A stretch of DNA of 64,000 bases from Tritrichomonas musculus (taxonomy: Eukaryota; Parabasalia; Tritrichomonadida; Tritrichomonadidae). Positions within the stretch are counted from its first letter, which is position 1. Each line of letters starts with the position of its first letter. A model generated the notes under the pieces. That model saw nothing but the letters and a program-made list of their open reading frames with translations, did not search any database and was not told where the DNA came from. This document shows positions 1-12,300 of this stretch, one piece after another. The DNA lies in contig JAPFFF010000049.1 in assembly GCA_039105265.1 (NCBI GenBank), forward strand, positions 372,001 through 436,000. Direction: 5' to 3'. The position numbers and the translations under genes were made by a program.

Positions 1-3000
1 TCTTTGTTATCAGGAGAAACAGAGAAGCTAAAAGACAAAGACATAGAGATAAGTGTTAATGATGAAAACAACATCGATATCATAAGAGGTGGAGACCCTA
101 AAGATTATCCAAAATTCAGTTGCTTATATAATAAGGAAGAGATAGACATAAAATTGGTTAGTGACTATCTGGATAAAAATGGGCTCGAGTCTTTTGGTGC
201 TCTTAACATTATGGGAGGTAAAGGTATATATACATGGAATACTGATGGTACACTAACGACAAAAATACAATATTGTGCTAGTCTCAATAAACTATATGAA
301 AGATTAAGAGATAGTGCTAAAAATTTAGAAGTCTTTTTAACCAAAATGAGGGAAGATGTAGATTCTGGTATTGCACCCGGAGCTACCTTAAAATATTTCA
401 CTGGAGAGATAAGTGATAAAGATATAATAGAAGAAGAATATGATGTTAGTACATATAAGAAGTTAATAGAAGCATTAACAGCGAATCAAAAAGGTATGTT
501 AGATGTTATGAATTTAATGATTCAAAATATAGATGAAGTTAATAATGCAATTGTTCCAAGTATCGATTGGAATACATTAAAGGACTTAAAAATAATTGTC
601 GAACATGTAGATGAAACTACCAAAGCAATTACCTATGGAACAGATACAATAAAACCTAAAAACATGGAAACTATAATAAAAGAGTTAAGTACAAGTAATG
701 ATAATATATCAAAGTGGATAAAAAATAATACTGTTGATTTTACTGAAATTGAGCCCATTAAATATGTAGATTTAAAAGTTAATGAAACTACTAATGAAAC
801 TATCTTTGATGTCAATGAGACAAAGATAAATAACATGAAAGACTTTGCTGAGAAAACAAATACAACAGCTGCTAATATTACTAAATGGATAGATGCATTA
901 AATGATCAAACCATAAGTTATGAGACTCTCTTGAACTTAACAGGTGGTAATACTTCCATGTGCCTAATTAATAAAACAACTGGTGAACCAGAAATACATG
1001 AGGTTAAAATAGAAATTGATGAAACACCACCACCTACTCCAACACCTGAGCCAACTCCAGACCCTACACCTACACCTACGCCTACTCCAACTGAACCACC
1101 AAAAGAGTTAGTTAACAAAGAAGATATGGTTTATGTAATTCCTCCTATTGATGAATTAAAGAAACTCGAAGAATATACGATTCCAAAAATAATAGAACCA
1201 GAAGTACTCAAATTAACAGTATCCAAGTTTTGGTTATATAGTAAAGAGACAATAGGATGGATAAAAGACTTATTATATAATATCATTTCAACTACCCTAT
1301 CTCTTGCTAAACAGCCTATTAAATTAACTTATAAAACAATTGCTTTTGCGACAAAAGAATTTATGAAGATTATATATAACTTATTTTATTTTATCTGGTA
1401 TGGTATTGATAGTATTGTGGATATTGCATATGAAGCTGTTAAAGATAATGAAAAAGTGGGGGTAATCTTTTATATTGGAGGAGAAGATGCAGATGCTGAC
1501 TTTAAGGATGTAGATTTGCATCAGGTCATTGATGAGATAAAAGAATTGACACCAAGACTTAATAACAAAATTGATGAATTAAAGAATGAAGGAATTCGAA
1601 TGATTAAAATAGCATATAGCTCATTTACATTATTTTGGAGCAACTTATGGCACTTCATAGTTGATTTTATCATGAACTACCCGAATTTAGTTAATAATAT
1701 TATACAGATAGGCGGAAATTGGATAGATGCTCAATTTTGGCAATATATAGGAGGTTATTCTGATTTAATTCTGTATGTTTATGTAATACTTGTATATGCA
1801 ATCGCTGGGGGTTTAGGCGTTGGGGCATTTTGTTTATGTGTAATTCTAATAGCTGCCCTTTTCGAACCAATAGGAAGAGGTGCCCAATGGATTTTAAATA
1901 AGATTACGCGACATCCTCCTGCTCCTCATGCTCGTACACTTGAAGTTGATGATAATGACGTTGTTAATACTGATGATGAAAATAGCTTTGATATTGTTGA
2001 CCCTGATGGAAATAAAATTGTAATTGAGATTGATGATGATATATTAGAAGTATTTCGAAATCAATATAACTCATTGGTCTCCAAATATCAAACAATCTAT
2101 GATGTTGTTCCCTCTACTCCATCAACTGACTCCAAGTATTTTACCTTGAAGGAATCAGACCAGTTATATTTATATAGACCATCTAAGACGTATGAAGAAT
2201 CCAATTATTATTGTATGAGATGGGATATAGATAAAGATTATGACATACCACAAAATTTAGTATTTAGATTCAAAGACTATCTATTTGGTCATAACTGGGA
2301 ATTAACATGGGATGGTAAAAATTGGACAGGAAATAATTGTCAAAACATGTGTACAGAAAAGATATCATACATGAACACAAATAACGGTGCTCCTGCTTTA
2401 ACAATCAAACATAACGAAAGAATTGGGAGATGGATAAAAGGAACAATAAAGGAAGATTTAACAGATGATGATAATTATGCTCATATCTTGAAAGATTATC
2501 TTACCAATTGGAGGGTTGTTAAGAAAGATGGAACCATATTAAGTGAAGGAATAACTGCAACTTTTGATTCAAGTGGTTCAGGTACTTTTACTCAAGATGG
2601 ATATAAATATGAACAAGCTAGAATGTATGTTGATGCACCAAGTGGATTAAATGCAGATGATGGATTATATGTTTATGCTGACCTAAATATTAATGGAAAT
2701 ATAACTGAATTAAAATGGGATTGTCATCCTACTCATTGTATTAATTCAGGTGTTATGCATACCTATGGGTCAAATCCTTGTCTCGAATCATTTAATTATC
2801 ATCGAGAAAAAAGGCATTCCATTAAAATCATTGAAGGATTTAATCATAAGAACATTCGAATATATATAGAGAAAGAATTATTTGATTTTGATGTGAAAGT
2901 TAATCCATTCGATATAATTATTCAACAACAATTTTATGAAGTAGAGCCAGACCCAAGAAAATGCACTACCATATCGACAGATTATAATATTTATTCATCA

Positions 3001-5250
3001 AAGATTATATGGGCTGATAATATCATGACTATGCGTCGAGATTTAAATGTTGTTGGTGGAATCACAGATATATTAGCCTATGATTATGCTTTATTGAAAC
3101 AGACAGTTGATAATCTAGTTGAACAAATGAGAATTCAAGCCATGTATAATGAATATACTGATAGTATTAAACAAGGTGTAGCAGTTGCGAATAGTATATT
3201 AAATATTTTAGCATCAACAGTTTGTATTGCAAGTGCCCTTTCAACATTAAATATGTCCAATAACTCTGTAACTATTAATACATATCAAACAAGACCTTTC
3301 CCAGCAGGTCCAGGAGGAAATGGTGGAGGAGGTGGTGGTGGTGGTGGTGGTTATCCAGGTGATGGAGGTAGTGGCTTTCAAGGTAAGTTTTTGGTGAATG
3401 TTGATTTGAAGGCTGATAAGATGACTATGGAAAGATTTTTACCAATAACAACAACTGTTCAAAATCCTGTTGCTGGAGCTATTTCAACATTCTCAGCTAC
3501 ACAGGTTGTCCTTTCGACAACACATGCACTGACTCAGTTAGGAAATGCTATTGCTACACTTGGTTCGAATGTCTTACACTTCTTTAGGAATAGACCAGAT
3601 ACAAATGGAACTGAAACATTAAATATTAATTCATCCTCGATTACAATAACTGATAATGATACTGATAATGCAACAAATACTATCACAACCACTGAGCAAT
3701 CATTAGAGAGAACTCATAGAGAAGTACAGCCACAGGTTGTTACAGATGAAACAGATGAGATTCGAACAGATATAACTGTACCACAGACTACAATGACAAA
3801 TACAGCTTCAACTACGATTGCACTTAGGAATCAAGTTCCTGTTATCAATATATCTGGAATCCAGTATACCTTAGAAGATATTGCAGATATGACAAGAGCA
3901 GAACGAAATGCATTAGTTGCTAGTCATCCTGATATCTTACGTATCCAATATCATGGAAGAGAGTGGTTTAATGTGTATGATTTGTTTTATAATGACCAAC
4001 TCATTATCCATAATAATGTATTTCAACGAAGGACTCTAATAAGACCAGCTGATATTGAGATGACAGATAGAATACATAGAGCTACTGATAATAATTGGTC
4101 AATAGAATGGGAAGGAACAACATACACAGCGAGAGATATTGAACAATTATCTATGCAAGACAGATTAAATTTACCATTTGTACAAAATGGAGATATTGGA
4201 TTAGAACCTTACTTGAATGACCAAACAATGGAAGCATGGATAAATATTATTGATCATAGAGGAGAGACTATTGATCCAATTGTTGCTACTATTGATTATT
4301 CAGCACCAACTACAGCAAATATTAGTGGAGGTCAAGTACGATTTGTTGGAATAAATTCACAGATAGAAGTCAATGCAAATGGAGTTAGATATCAGCATTA
4401 TGACCTTGTTGCCACAACAGATACTTGGACAGTACCAGGAACAACACCAGCAATAACAGCAAGAATGATAGAACAAATGAGTGATGAACAAAGAGGAGAA
4501 CTAATGGATAATATTTATTCTCATGGTAATCTTTTAGCTTTTAATGACACATTAGATGAAACAACTGGTGAAGAAATAACACAAGTACTATATAATGGAA
4601 ATGTAGTTGCTACAATAGATAGAAGAAGACTACATGTAATTAATATTGTGAATGGAGTGATAGAAATGTACCAACAAGATGGTGTTATAAGTGCAACTAC
4701 CCAGGTTATTATGGGAGCAGTAGGTTATGTTGCTAGAAGGTTCTTACATGGTCAATGGCAGTTTGTTAGACATCATCCTGGTGATGCAGCAGCTATAGCA
4801 GGAGTAGCAGCAGAAGCATATGTAGCAAATAGAATAGGATTATTTAATATTCCAAGTTGGTTCCGTCGTAATGATAACCCAGAGACATTAGCAGAGGAAG
4901 ATGTATTAGAAAAGATTCTTGCATGGGCATATCATGAAGAAACAGATGATGAACCTGAACTTGAAATAACAATGAAGGATGCTGATAAGATGATGGTTTC
5001 ATTTGATACATGTATTAATATTGCAAAGACATATCGCGATACTTTAAAGGGTACAATAGCATTCATGTGCGAGAAAATCAAAGAGCTTGAAAATAAGTCA
5101 AGTACAAAACATCCATTAGAAGATATAGATATGACTGCTTATATTACTAAAGTAGAAGTGAAGGAAATGATAGACCAGAAGGATGCATATATTGATACTC
5201 TTGAGGCAAGACTTGCAGCACTTGAAGCTAAATGCGCTAACATCGAATGA
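1..5250 (+). CDS. Large fibre-like surface protein of P1 (fibre 1), start lies just upstream
   Basis: At least 1749 residues. The N-terminal 60 residues resemble those of the P9 protein at 56376-60554, which has a normal ATG, so the true start is probably a few codons before the window. In order: helical region (about 60-340), a Pro-Thr-rich linker near 345-372, aromatic-rich segments, a strong membrane-like stretch at about 586-625, a beta-rich region with WDGKNWTGNN near 775, the recurrent TDYNIYSSKIIWADN block near 995, a Gly-rich linker near 1105-1125, and a C-terminal coiled coil ending CANIE. This layout fits an oligomeric attachment fibre on a virion, but that function is inferred. It lies 19 bp before the next fibre gene. 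Confidence 0.7.
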   Translation, partial: SLLSGETEKLKDKDIEISVNDENNIDIIRGGDPKDYPKFSCLYNKEEIDIKLVSDYLDKNGLESFGALNIMGGKGIYTWNTDGTLTTKIQYCASLNKLYERLRDSAKNLEVFLTKMREDVDSGIAPGATLKYFTGEISDKDIIEEEYDVSTYKKLIEALTANQKGMLDVMNLMIQNIDEVNNAIVPSIDWNTLKDLKIIVEHVDETTKAITYGTDTIKPKNMETIIKELSTSNDNISKWIKNNTVDFTEIEPIKYVDLKVNETTNETIFDVNETKINNMKDFAEKTNTTAANITKWIDALNDQTISYETLLNLTGGNTSMCLINKTTGEPEIHEVKIEIDETPPPTPTPEPTPDPTPTPTPTPTEPPKELVNKEDMVYVIPPIDELKKLEEYTIPKIIEPEVLKLTVSKFWLYSKETIGWIKDLLYNIISTTLSLAKQPIKLTYKTIAFATKEFMKIIYNLFYFIWYGIDSIVDIAYEAVKDNEKVGVIFYIGGEDADADFKDVDLHQVIDEIKELTPRLNNKIDELKNEGIRMIKIAYSSFTLFWSNLWHFIVDFIMNYPNLVNNIIQIGGNWIDAQFWQYIGGYSDLILYVYVILVYAIAGGLGVGAFCLCVILIAALFEPIGRGAQWILNKITRHPPAPHARTLEVDDNDVVNTDDENSFDIVDPDGNKIVIEIDDDILEVFRNQYNSLVSKYQTIYDVVPSTPSTDSKYFTLKESDQLYLYRPSKTYEESNYYCMRWDIDKDYDIPQNLVFRFKDYLFGHNWELTWDGKNWTGNNCQNMCTEKISYMNTNNGAPALTIKHNERIGRWIKGTIKEDLTDDDNYAHILKDYLTNWRVVKKDGTILSEGITATFDSSGSGTFTQDGYKYEQARMYVDAPSGLNADDGLYVYADLNINGNITELKWDCHPTHCINSGVMHTYGSNPCLESFNYHREKRHSIKIIEGFNHKNIRIYIEKELFDFDVKVNPFDIIIQQQFYEVEPDPRKCTTISTDYNIYSSKIIWADNIMTMRRDLNVVGGITDILAYDYALLKQTVDNLVEQMRIQAMYNEYTDSIKQGVAVANSILNILASTVCIASALSTLNMSNNSVTINTYQTRPFPAGPGGNGGGGGGGGGGYPGDGGSGFQGKFLVNVDLKADKMTMERFLPITTTVQNPVAGAISTFSATQVVLSTTHALTQLGNAIATLGSNVLHFFRNRPDTNGTETLNINSSSITITDNDTDNATNTITTTEQSLERTHREVQPQVVTDETDEIRTDITVPQTTMTNTASTTIALRNQVPVINISGIQYTLEDIADMTRAERNALVASHPDILRIQYHGREWFNVYDLFYNDQLIIHNNVFQRRTLIRPADIEMTDRIHRATDNNWSIEWEGTTYTARDIEQLSMQDRLNLPFVQNGDIGLEPYLNDQTMEAWINIIDHRGETIDPIVATIDYSAPTTANISGGQVRFVGINSQIEVNANGVRYQHYDLVATTDTWTVPGTTPAITARMIEQMSDEQRGELMDNIYSHGNLLAFNDTLDETTGEEITQVLYNGNVVATIDRRRLHVINIVNGVIEMYQQDGVISATTQVIMGAVGYVARRFLHGQWQFVRHHPGDAAAIAGVAAEAYVANRIGLFNIPSWFRRNDNPETLAEEDVLEKILAWAYHEETDDEPELEITMKDADKMMVSFDTCINIAKTYRDTLKGTIAFMCEKIKELENKSSTKHPLEDIDMTAYITKVEVKEMIDQKDAYIDTLEARLAALEAKCANIE

Positions 5251-5269
5251 GAAGTTTTATTTAACTAAA

Positions 5270-7867
5270 ATGAGTGATACTACTACAAGATTTAAAGGAG
5301 ATATACAGTTTAAGATAGGGGATGCTACTCGAAAAGGTAGCCAGTTATTAACCTTGGGTGACTTAGATAACTATGTACAGACAGGTCATTTATTTAATGA
5401 GGTCGAAGGTTTACCAGAAGTTGATATTAAAAATAAAAATATACAGTATGTATCATTTGAGTCTTCAACAACAACTTACAATATACTTAAGTTTGTTAAT
5501 TTGCCTGAAGACTTCATTAATAAGCTCAATGATATAAAAACCCAGACTAATATATTTAAGATAGTATTGAGGAAGAATATAGTATATGATACAAGTGGTA
5601 ATTTAGTCAAGGAGTTCTACATATATGTTAAGGATGGTCAAGTATATTCTCCTTTGATAACTAAAAGTAGTAATGGATGCAGTATAAATAATAGTACCAT
5701 TATGGGATATATGAATATAGCTTTTGATAGTAAACTAGACTTCAACCCATATACCTTGTGGCTGAATGGGGAGTTGAGCATAATGAATGAATATATAACT
5801 GATTCTTTACAGACAGAGAAGGCAATAAAGTGTTCTATAATAAAAGCTGATAATGCATTAAGTTTACGTAAAAGCGATGTACTATACTTATATAAGCCTA
5901 CATCAACTAGTCAGGTTGAGATCGATAACAAGAAATATTGGTTACTTCAATGGAACATAGATACTGGATATACTATACCTAATGACTTAGAGTTTAGGTT
6001 TAATGAGTATTGTTTTGGTAATAAGTGGTTTTTATCATGGGATGGTACAAAATGGGTAGGTGATAACATACAAGGTCATATCAATGGTAGATTAGTTAAT
6101 GGATTAAATAAGGAGAATGAGTATGGTGAAGATGGTACCTACATACAAGTCAAGAGGAGTGAGAGGAACATGAAACTGATTAATAAGCCTAATGACTACT
6201 CTCCTGATAACCTACTACATTACATGATTCATGGAGGTAAGTGCAAAATAGACTGTTTTGTAAAATTAAAGACAGGGGAGATAGAACCTTTTTCGAAATA
6301 TGGTCTAGGATATCAAACAAGTCAAGGAGGTACAAAAGATGGATATGATATTGAAGCAATAAGGTGCTATAAGATGAATAATGCGACTAATAAATTAGAA
6401 ACTAGTGCTATTGATGAACTCTACCTTGATATTACCCTTGAAGGTTCTAAAAATGCAAATAGGTTCTCAGTTCGACCTACTGGAAAAGAAGGTAATGGAG
6501 GAGACAAGGTATGGTTGTTCTTACATGGTGTACTTGATTCATGTGAAAAGCTTGAATATACATATGCAGCTTCGACTACTAATGACTCAAGGGATATTAA
6601 GATATATTTAGCTGATGAATATGTTGACCCAATAGATGAGGTTCATTGGGATTCAACTACTAACCCATTCGAGTATATCATTAAGCAGCAATTTTATGAA
6701 GTATCCCCAAATCCTAATGGGGCAACAACCTTATATACTGATTATAATATTACCTCCTCTAAGATAATAACAGCTGATAATATTACTACTATGAGGAGTG
6801 ATTTAAACTTAGTTACCAATAATGTAGATGTTATTAGCTATGATGTTAACGAAATGAACACTGTTATGGAAAGTCTAAAAGGTAGAGTATCAAGGACTGA
6901 ACAAGTTACTCAACATCTGGAGGATGATGTAGATAATTTACGTATAGTCTCATGGACTGCATTAGCTTTTGGAGTTGCAGGTACAGCTGGGTCAATAGGT
7001 TCTATTGGTATGCAGCTATTTCCAGATGGTATAAGCTTTCCTACCATAAAAGGTGGAGGATTCCTTAAAAGGTTATTCTCTCATAAGTCAACCAAAGGTA
7101 TGAGTGATTTGGTTAGAAATAGCATTAACTTCATGTCAGGTACTACAGCAAGAAGCATAACCAAAGATATAACACCTATAATTACCTGGTGTGAGGAAGA
7201 GTATAAGCAACTAGATGAACTACCTTTTACTGATGAGAATGATAACCCTGATACTGGAACCTTGACATTAAGTGGTGCTATGGATATCAGCAATATGTTT
7301 AGGGACTCACTCAAGCCTTGTTTCAAGTTGTTAGCTGAGAAGGTCAATGAGCTAGAGGCTGAGTTTGATAATTACCCTACTGTGGATGAAGCTAATGAAG
7401 GTCTAGATGTACTTATACGTAGGATAGAGACATTAGAGGGTGAAAATATCGCATTAAAAGATACTATAGCAGCAATGGAAGCTAGGTTAACTGCATTAGT
7501 GAATAAATTAACGCGAATTAAGTATACATTCAACGTACCAAATAGTACTAGCATTCGTTACCAATTCGAACAACCATTTGATGCATATGAGGCAACCCTC
7601 TATTTGACATATCATGAAAACAAAAATAATGTTACCAGTGAAAAAGAAATTAAAATTAATATATCATTCAATGTTAAAAATTCACCTACGAGTGAATATC
7701 AATGTGAACCAACTAAGATCTGGTTAAACAATATTGAATTTCCATTAAGTAGTGGCAATTTAGTGGTCAATGCAACCGCTAATTTCATAGCGATTAATTC
7801 GACATTCTTTACATCAAATGGTATCTTACTTGAAGATAACACTAAGAATGAGATACATTCATTATAA
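5270..7867 (+). CDS. Fibre-like protein of P1 (fibre 2), 865 aa
   Basis: The frame is open upstream, but MSDTTTRFKGDIQFK at 5270 matches the start of the P9 homologue (MAATTTKFIGDIQFK), so this start is preferred. The beta-rich shaft contains WDGTKWVGDN near residue 260. Then come TDYNITSSKIITADN near 495, a coiled coil, a Gly/Ala-rich hydrophobic stretch near 565-590, a conserved WCEEEYKQLDELPF segment, and a second coiled coil leading to a C-terminal head from about residue 745. The architecture suggests a trimeric receptor-binding fibre. It sits just inside the element end, as does the P9 copy. No database-level match is claimed. Confidence 0.75.
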   Translation: MSDTTTRFKGDIQFKIGDATRKGSQLLTLGDLDNYVQTGHLFNEVEGLPEVDIKNKNIQYVSFESSTTTYNILKFVNLPEDFINKLNDIKTQTNIFKIVLRKNIVYDTSGNLVKEFYIYVKDGQVYSPLITKSSNGCSINNSTIMGYMNIAFDSKLDFNPYTLWLNGELSIMNEYITDSLQTEKAIKCSIIKADNALSLRKSDVLYLYKPTSTSQVEIDNKKYWLLQWNIDTGYTIPNDLEFRFNEYCFGNKWFLSWDGTKWVGDNIQGHINGRLVNGLNKENEYGEDGTYIQVKRSERNMKLINKPNDYSPDNLLHYMIHGGKCKIDCFVKLKTGEIEPFSKYGLGYQTSQGGTKDGYDIEAIRCYKMNNATNKLETSAIDELYLDITLEGSKNANRFSVRPTGKEGNGGDKVWLFLHGVLDSCEKLEYTYAASTTNDSRDIKIYLADEYVDPIDEVHWDSTTNPFEYIIKQQFYEVSPNPNGATTLYTDYNITSSKIITADNITTMRSDLNLVTNNVDVISYDVNEMNTVMESLKGRVSRTEQVTQHLEDDVDNLRIVSWTALAFGVAGTAGSIGSIGMQLFPDGISFPTIKGGGFLKRLFSHKSTKGMSDLVRNSINFMSGTTARSITKDITPIITWCEEEYKQLDELPFTDENDNPDTGTLTLSGAMDISNMFRDSLKPCFKLLAEKVNELEAEFDNYPTVDEANEGLDVLIRRIETLEGENIALKDTIAAMEARLTALVNKLTRIKYTFNVPNSTSIRYQFEQPFDAYEATLYLTYHENKNNVTSEKEIKINISFNVKNSPTSEYQCEPTKIWLNNIEFPLSSGNLVVNATANFIAINSTFFTSNGILLEDNTKNEIHSL

Positions 7868-7874
7868 GGAGGTA

Positions 7875-8118
7875 GGTACGAGATTCTCGGGGCAGGTACC
7901 TGTGCCGTTTCATAGATGGGCGGTTGTGGGGTGGGGTACCTGTGCCGTTTCATTGATGGTAGGCGTTGAGGTGGGTGGGTGGGATAACATGAAAAGAAGA
8001 AGAAGTTTTTTTTTTTTATTTTTCTTTTTTATTTTTTTTTTTTTTTATTTTTTTTAACTAGTTCGTGTTGACGCGTGGGCAGCCAGTGCCCCGCGGAAAC
8101 CGACTAGTATATACTACT
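7875..8118 (+). repeat. Right terminal region of P1 (inverted-repeat type)
   Basis: This stretch begins GGTACGAGATTCTCGG just after the fibre 2 stop, contains G-rich repeats around GCAGGTACCTGTGC, a long T-rich tract (about 8006-8056), and ends ACTAGTATATACTACT. It matches 20878-21144 in P5 with small length differences. The last 41 bp correspond to the P5 terminal inverted repeat. ACTAGT motifs either side of the terminal GC-rich core could pair. Confidence 0.7.
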
Positions 8119-9324
8119 GATGTATTCAAATTTGATATATTGAAAAATGAATTCTCTTTCATTTTTGATAAGATCATGATTGAATACCATTTCAATTTGA
8201 GAGAATCTTTATTGAATAGCTTTTCAATTTGAGAGATTGTTAATTGAATGTTCTTTCAATTTGAGAAGAATAAATAAGTCTTATTTATAACTTGAAAATT
8301 TAATTAACAAAAACTTATTTTATGATATAAATATACTTAGAAATTAATTATGAATTTATAAAGGTAATTATATTATCCTGTCACAAAAAATTTAAAATAA
8401 ATATTTAAAAATATTTTATTGTGTTTTTACAAAGTAGGTAAAATCATTATTTGATTCATAATTAAGAAGTATATAATTTTTATTAATCAAAAAAATAGAT
8501 TTCTGTTCTAATATTCTCAAATATTTATTTGAAATATAATTATTTGAAAAAGTTCGATCGGTAAAAATGATTTATTTCAAAATTTTTTTATATAATTTTA
8601 TAGTAAAATGAAATGAATTTATCATAAGTTCTATAAATCCTCTAAAAATCATATTTTGAGATAGGGAGTCCAACGATAGAAATTTTTTTCATATGAATAA
8701 AAAATAAAAATATTTAATTAAAAATAATCTATAAATCATTTTATATATAAATTATATTTTATTTTTGAAAATTATCTATCAGGAGTCGAGAGTGCTCTTT
8801 TTAAATTTCTGAAGCTTTGTTTGAAATAATCAAAAACATTTCCCATATAAACAATGAGGAAAATGATAGATTAAATAGACACATATATACAAAATTAGAT
8901 TAAATATTAAGAAATTGAATAAATGTCGTTAAATAATGAAAAAATGTTAATCTTATCGTTTCAAATTAGAAAATTCAATTTTTATTTAATTAAATTTGAA
9001 TTCTTCGCTGTAGAAATAGAAATAAAATCTAATTAATGAATATTAACATACCAAGAATGTATTTTTAAAATTGTTGATATTTGATAAACAAATATTTCTA
9101 TTGAGTAAGCTATTATACTTCATGAATACTTCTTAACTATTATTTAATGATAAAAATCAAAAAATCTGAAAAAATATTATAAATTGGTACTAGAATAACA
9201 ACTTTATGATAAAAATTAAGAAAAATTTGATTACTCAATAGAAATATTTGTTTATCAAATATCAACAGTTTTAAAAATACCAATATTTATGATTTTTAGG
9301 AGTCGAGATTTCCCTTTTAAAAAT
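8119..9324. other. Unassigned AT-rich stretch between P1 and P2
   Basis: No gene is supported here. Three degenerate copies of TTTCAATTTGAGA lie near 8190, 8223 and 8254. A degenerate direct repeat starting AGGAGTCGAG occurs at 8781 and 9298. A long inverted repeat lies at 9059-9280 and is listed separately. This is either host intergenic DNA or decayed element sequence. The left end of P2 would be expected here, but I cannot find an AGTAGT terminus. Confidence 0.5.
9059..9280. repeat. 50-bp inverted repeat around a 122-bp spacer, MITE-like
   Basis: The arms 9059-9108 and 9231-9280 are reverse complements with about one mismatch, running from GTATTTTTAAAA to the CTATTGAGTAA side. The spacer is AT-rich and non-coding. 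It could be a small MITE or a decayed foldback element. No clear target duplication was found, and it does not start with AGTAGT. Confidence 0.6.
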
Positions 9325-12300
9325 TCACAGACTCTGTTTAATCAAATTTTTCTTACTCAATAGCTTACTCATAACATCCCAATCAATATATAATTCTTCA
9401 CTGATTTCAGATTGTTTGAGGAATAAAATACAATTCCAATATTGAGTCTCTGAAATCTCATCTATGGTCTCAAAGATTATATCAAATGAATGCTCAACAC
9501 TATCTGGATCAGTATATTTTCCAATTAAATGAGTTCCCTCATGATATGGTATATGAGATGTTGTAAATCTCCTTTGTTCATCACCATCATCCAATAACAC
9601 TTCTTTATTTGTTATAGGAAGTTCTTGATGATTATGATATGAGATGTCATTAAGTTTTCTATATTCTGATAAATCATCTTTGGTGACATATGAACCATTT
9701 TCTAATGCTGTTAATCTTGATTCCATTGCTTCTATAGTAGCCTTTAAATTTGTGTTCTCAGTTACCAAATTTTCTATCCTTGTCTTCAGTCCATCAATTT
9801 CACTTTTCAATGCTATTTGGTCTTCTTCACCAAATTCAGCTAGAGTAACTCGTACTGGATATGTTCCATCGTAATTATAAAGAACGCCTGTTGCTTCTTC
9901 CCAATAAAACAAGCCACAACTTGTTGTCACAATATGAGCAATTGTATCACGTATATTTTCTGTTCTTTATGTCTTGAAGATAATATCAAATTCAAAATCT
10001 ACATTTGAGCCAGTCACACCAACTAAGTGAGCTCCTTCTTGGAATGGAATGAAGGAAGTAGAAAAGAAATCACCAAGCAGATGTTCTGGTTCGTAAGGGC
10101 CGTTTGTTATTGGTAGAATAATTTTATTCCCAAATTTCAAATCATTTTTGCTTCGATATTTATCATCACAAGTATCTAAAATAATTGTATTAAATTCACC
10201 AGCAACAAGAGATGTTAAAATAGCAGATACTTGAGCCGACAACGGTTTATCATCATCAGTCATGATTTTCTGAAGAACATCATCTGATGGTTTTTCGTCT
10301 GGGTTCAATTGCAACTCACTATTTTTGAGAACTGTTGGAATATCAGATTTCACTTGCTCAATAGCAAGGGCCAACTCTGTTGTCAATGAATATTTATCGT
10401 CACATTCTGATTCAGTCAAATATTTATCAGTTTCTGTTTTATATAAATCATTAATTAAAACTTTATTATCATCTTTAAATACAATACTATTTTTATAATT
10501 AACTTGTAAGTTAAATTTATCGTTATTATTAATTAGTGATAAAAAACGAGTTTGCTTATTATTTGAAAATACAAAATATGTTAAATCATCATTTCTTATA
10601 TCTATTGTTTGATTCATTAACCGTAATTGTCTCATATTATTTTTTAATTTTGCATAAGTCAATCCTGAACCAGCATCTAAAGAATCAAATAACATCAAAT
10701 CATTTATTTCCGATAATGTTGGAATTTCACTTTTCAATGCTAATTGATCTTCTTCGCCATAATTCAAATCATTTTTGCTTCGATATTTATTATCTGCTTC
10801 TTCTTTCGTATACAAATTATCCATGTTTACCATACTATTTTTTATTTCATCTAACGCTGAATTAACTTCATCAACAGTTGGAAAATCATTTAATGTGGAT
10901 GCCATAGCTGCATCATTATTATGTGAATTAGCAGCCAAAGCATCAATCTTTTTATGTAATGCATCTATATCACAAGTATATGCTAAATCATTTGTTGTAA
11001 ATGTCATATTTCTCGTACATGAATTTCCTTGAATAATAACACCTGATATTTTAGATGTATGAGTACTATGTATGGTAATTATATTGTCATTCTTCTCATA
11101 AGTATTTAACCATGATGCCCTAAATTCTTCACTTCTGGCTAGAGGTTTAATAACGACATCCCCTAATGTTATATTTTCTGTGACCCCTTTATATTCTGTT
11201 ATCTCACCTTCCTCAAACCTGAAGTAACAATTCTTTTGAGCATTTGCTAAATATATTCTAAATACAATCATGCCATTGCTTATGGTATCTTCAGCAGTTA
11301 AAGTAATTGTTGAGCCATCTGTTTCTGCAACCACATCAATAGTGTCTTCTCTTTTCAATTCATTTTTGGATACAACATTATTAATTATTTTTGATATTTA
11401 TTATTTGAATTTGCAAAATCATTTAATGCATCTATCTTCTTATGTAATGCATCTATATCACAAGTATATGCCAAATCATTTAGTGTAAAGTCCATATGTC
11501 TCAAACATGTATTTTCTTTAATCTGTATTCCACCAACTCTAAGTTTATTTGGATTTGATATAACAAATGTTTTGTCATTCATAGTGCAGTTAGGAAAATC
11601 ATCTGTTCCTTGGTAATTTATTGTTCCACCAGTAATATTAATAGTAACTATATTCTCTTCATAATCTACATCATTGTATTCACTAATTTTTTGCACCAAA
11701 AATCGTGCTTTGATTGTTCCATCTGTGATATCATCTTCTGCTTCTAAATGGACCTCACCATTGACATATTTACCAACAACATCTATTATGTCATCTCTAA
11801 CCAAATCTGTCTTTGAAATATAGTCATTATTTAATTCATTGATTCTTGTAGTTATTGCTTTAAAAGTTGGTTTTAATGAACTTCTAAATCTATTGCAAAT
11901 ATCCATTACACCATTAATTGTTGTGACTAATTTATCTGGGTCATCATATTCACTGCTAAATTTAATTGCTGGAAGAGAACTGGTTTCTTTATTGCACCAT
12001 TCAAGAATTGGAGTCAAATCGGTAGTTGTCTTGACTGTTCTCATATAAGGGTCCATCCCGATATCAGGTAATTCACTGCCATCTTTAATAATATCTAGCA
12101 TACTGGAACCCGCATCCGAACTAATATCTTCACTAATATCAGATATTAATCCCTGTAATTGACCACCCGCTTTTGAAGCACCATTAACAGTTCTAGTTGC
12201 TGTTTGAACTCCTCTAGCACTTAATTGTAATCCAAGACTGGCACCTCCCATTACTGTTCCGGTAATGGCAAATGCTAATGCAACATCAGCAACAATTTCA

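Larger units (their letters stand above)
1..8118 (+). mobile_element. P1, right part of a Polinton/Maverick, incomplete in window
   Basis: The visible part holds two co-directional fibre-like genes followed by a non-coding end that finishes with AGTATATACTACT at 8118, the mirror image of the AGTAGT start shared by the other elements here. The same end sequence recurs in P5 (20878-21144). The left part lies before the window. The two visible genes have open frames, so no break is apparent. No target duplication can be checked because only one end is present. The family assignment rests on homology to the P9 fibre module and on the terminal signature. Confidence 0.75.

Noticed and set aside
7818-8057. 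79-aa frame over the P1 end region ending in poly-Phe
   Set aside because: Translation of terminal repeats and a T-tract; no support as a gene.
8119-9324. Left terminus of P2 in this gap
   Set aside because: No AGTAGT-type end or match to known termini could be found; boundary left undefined.
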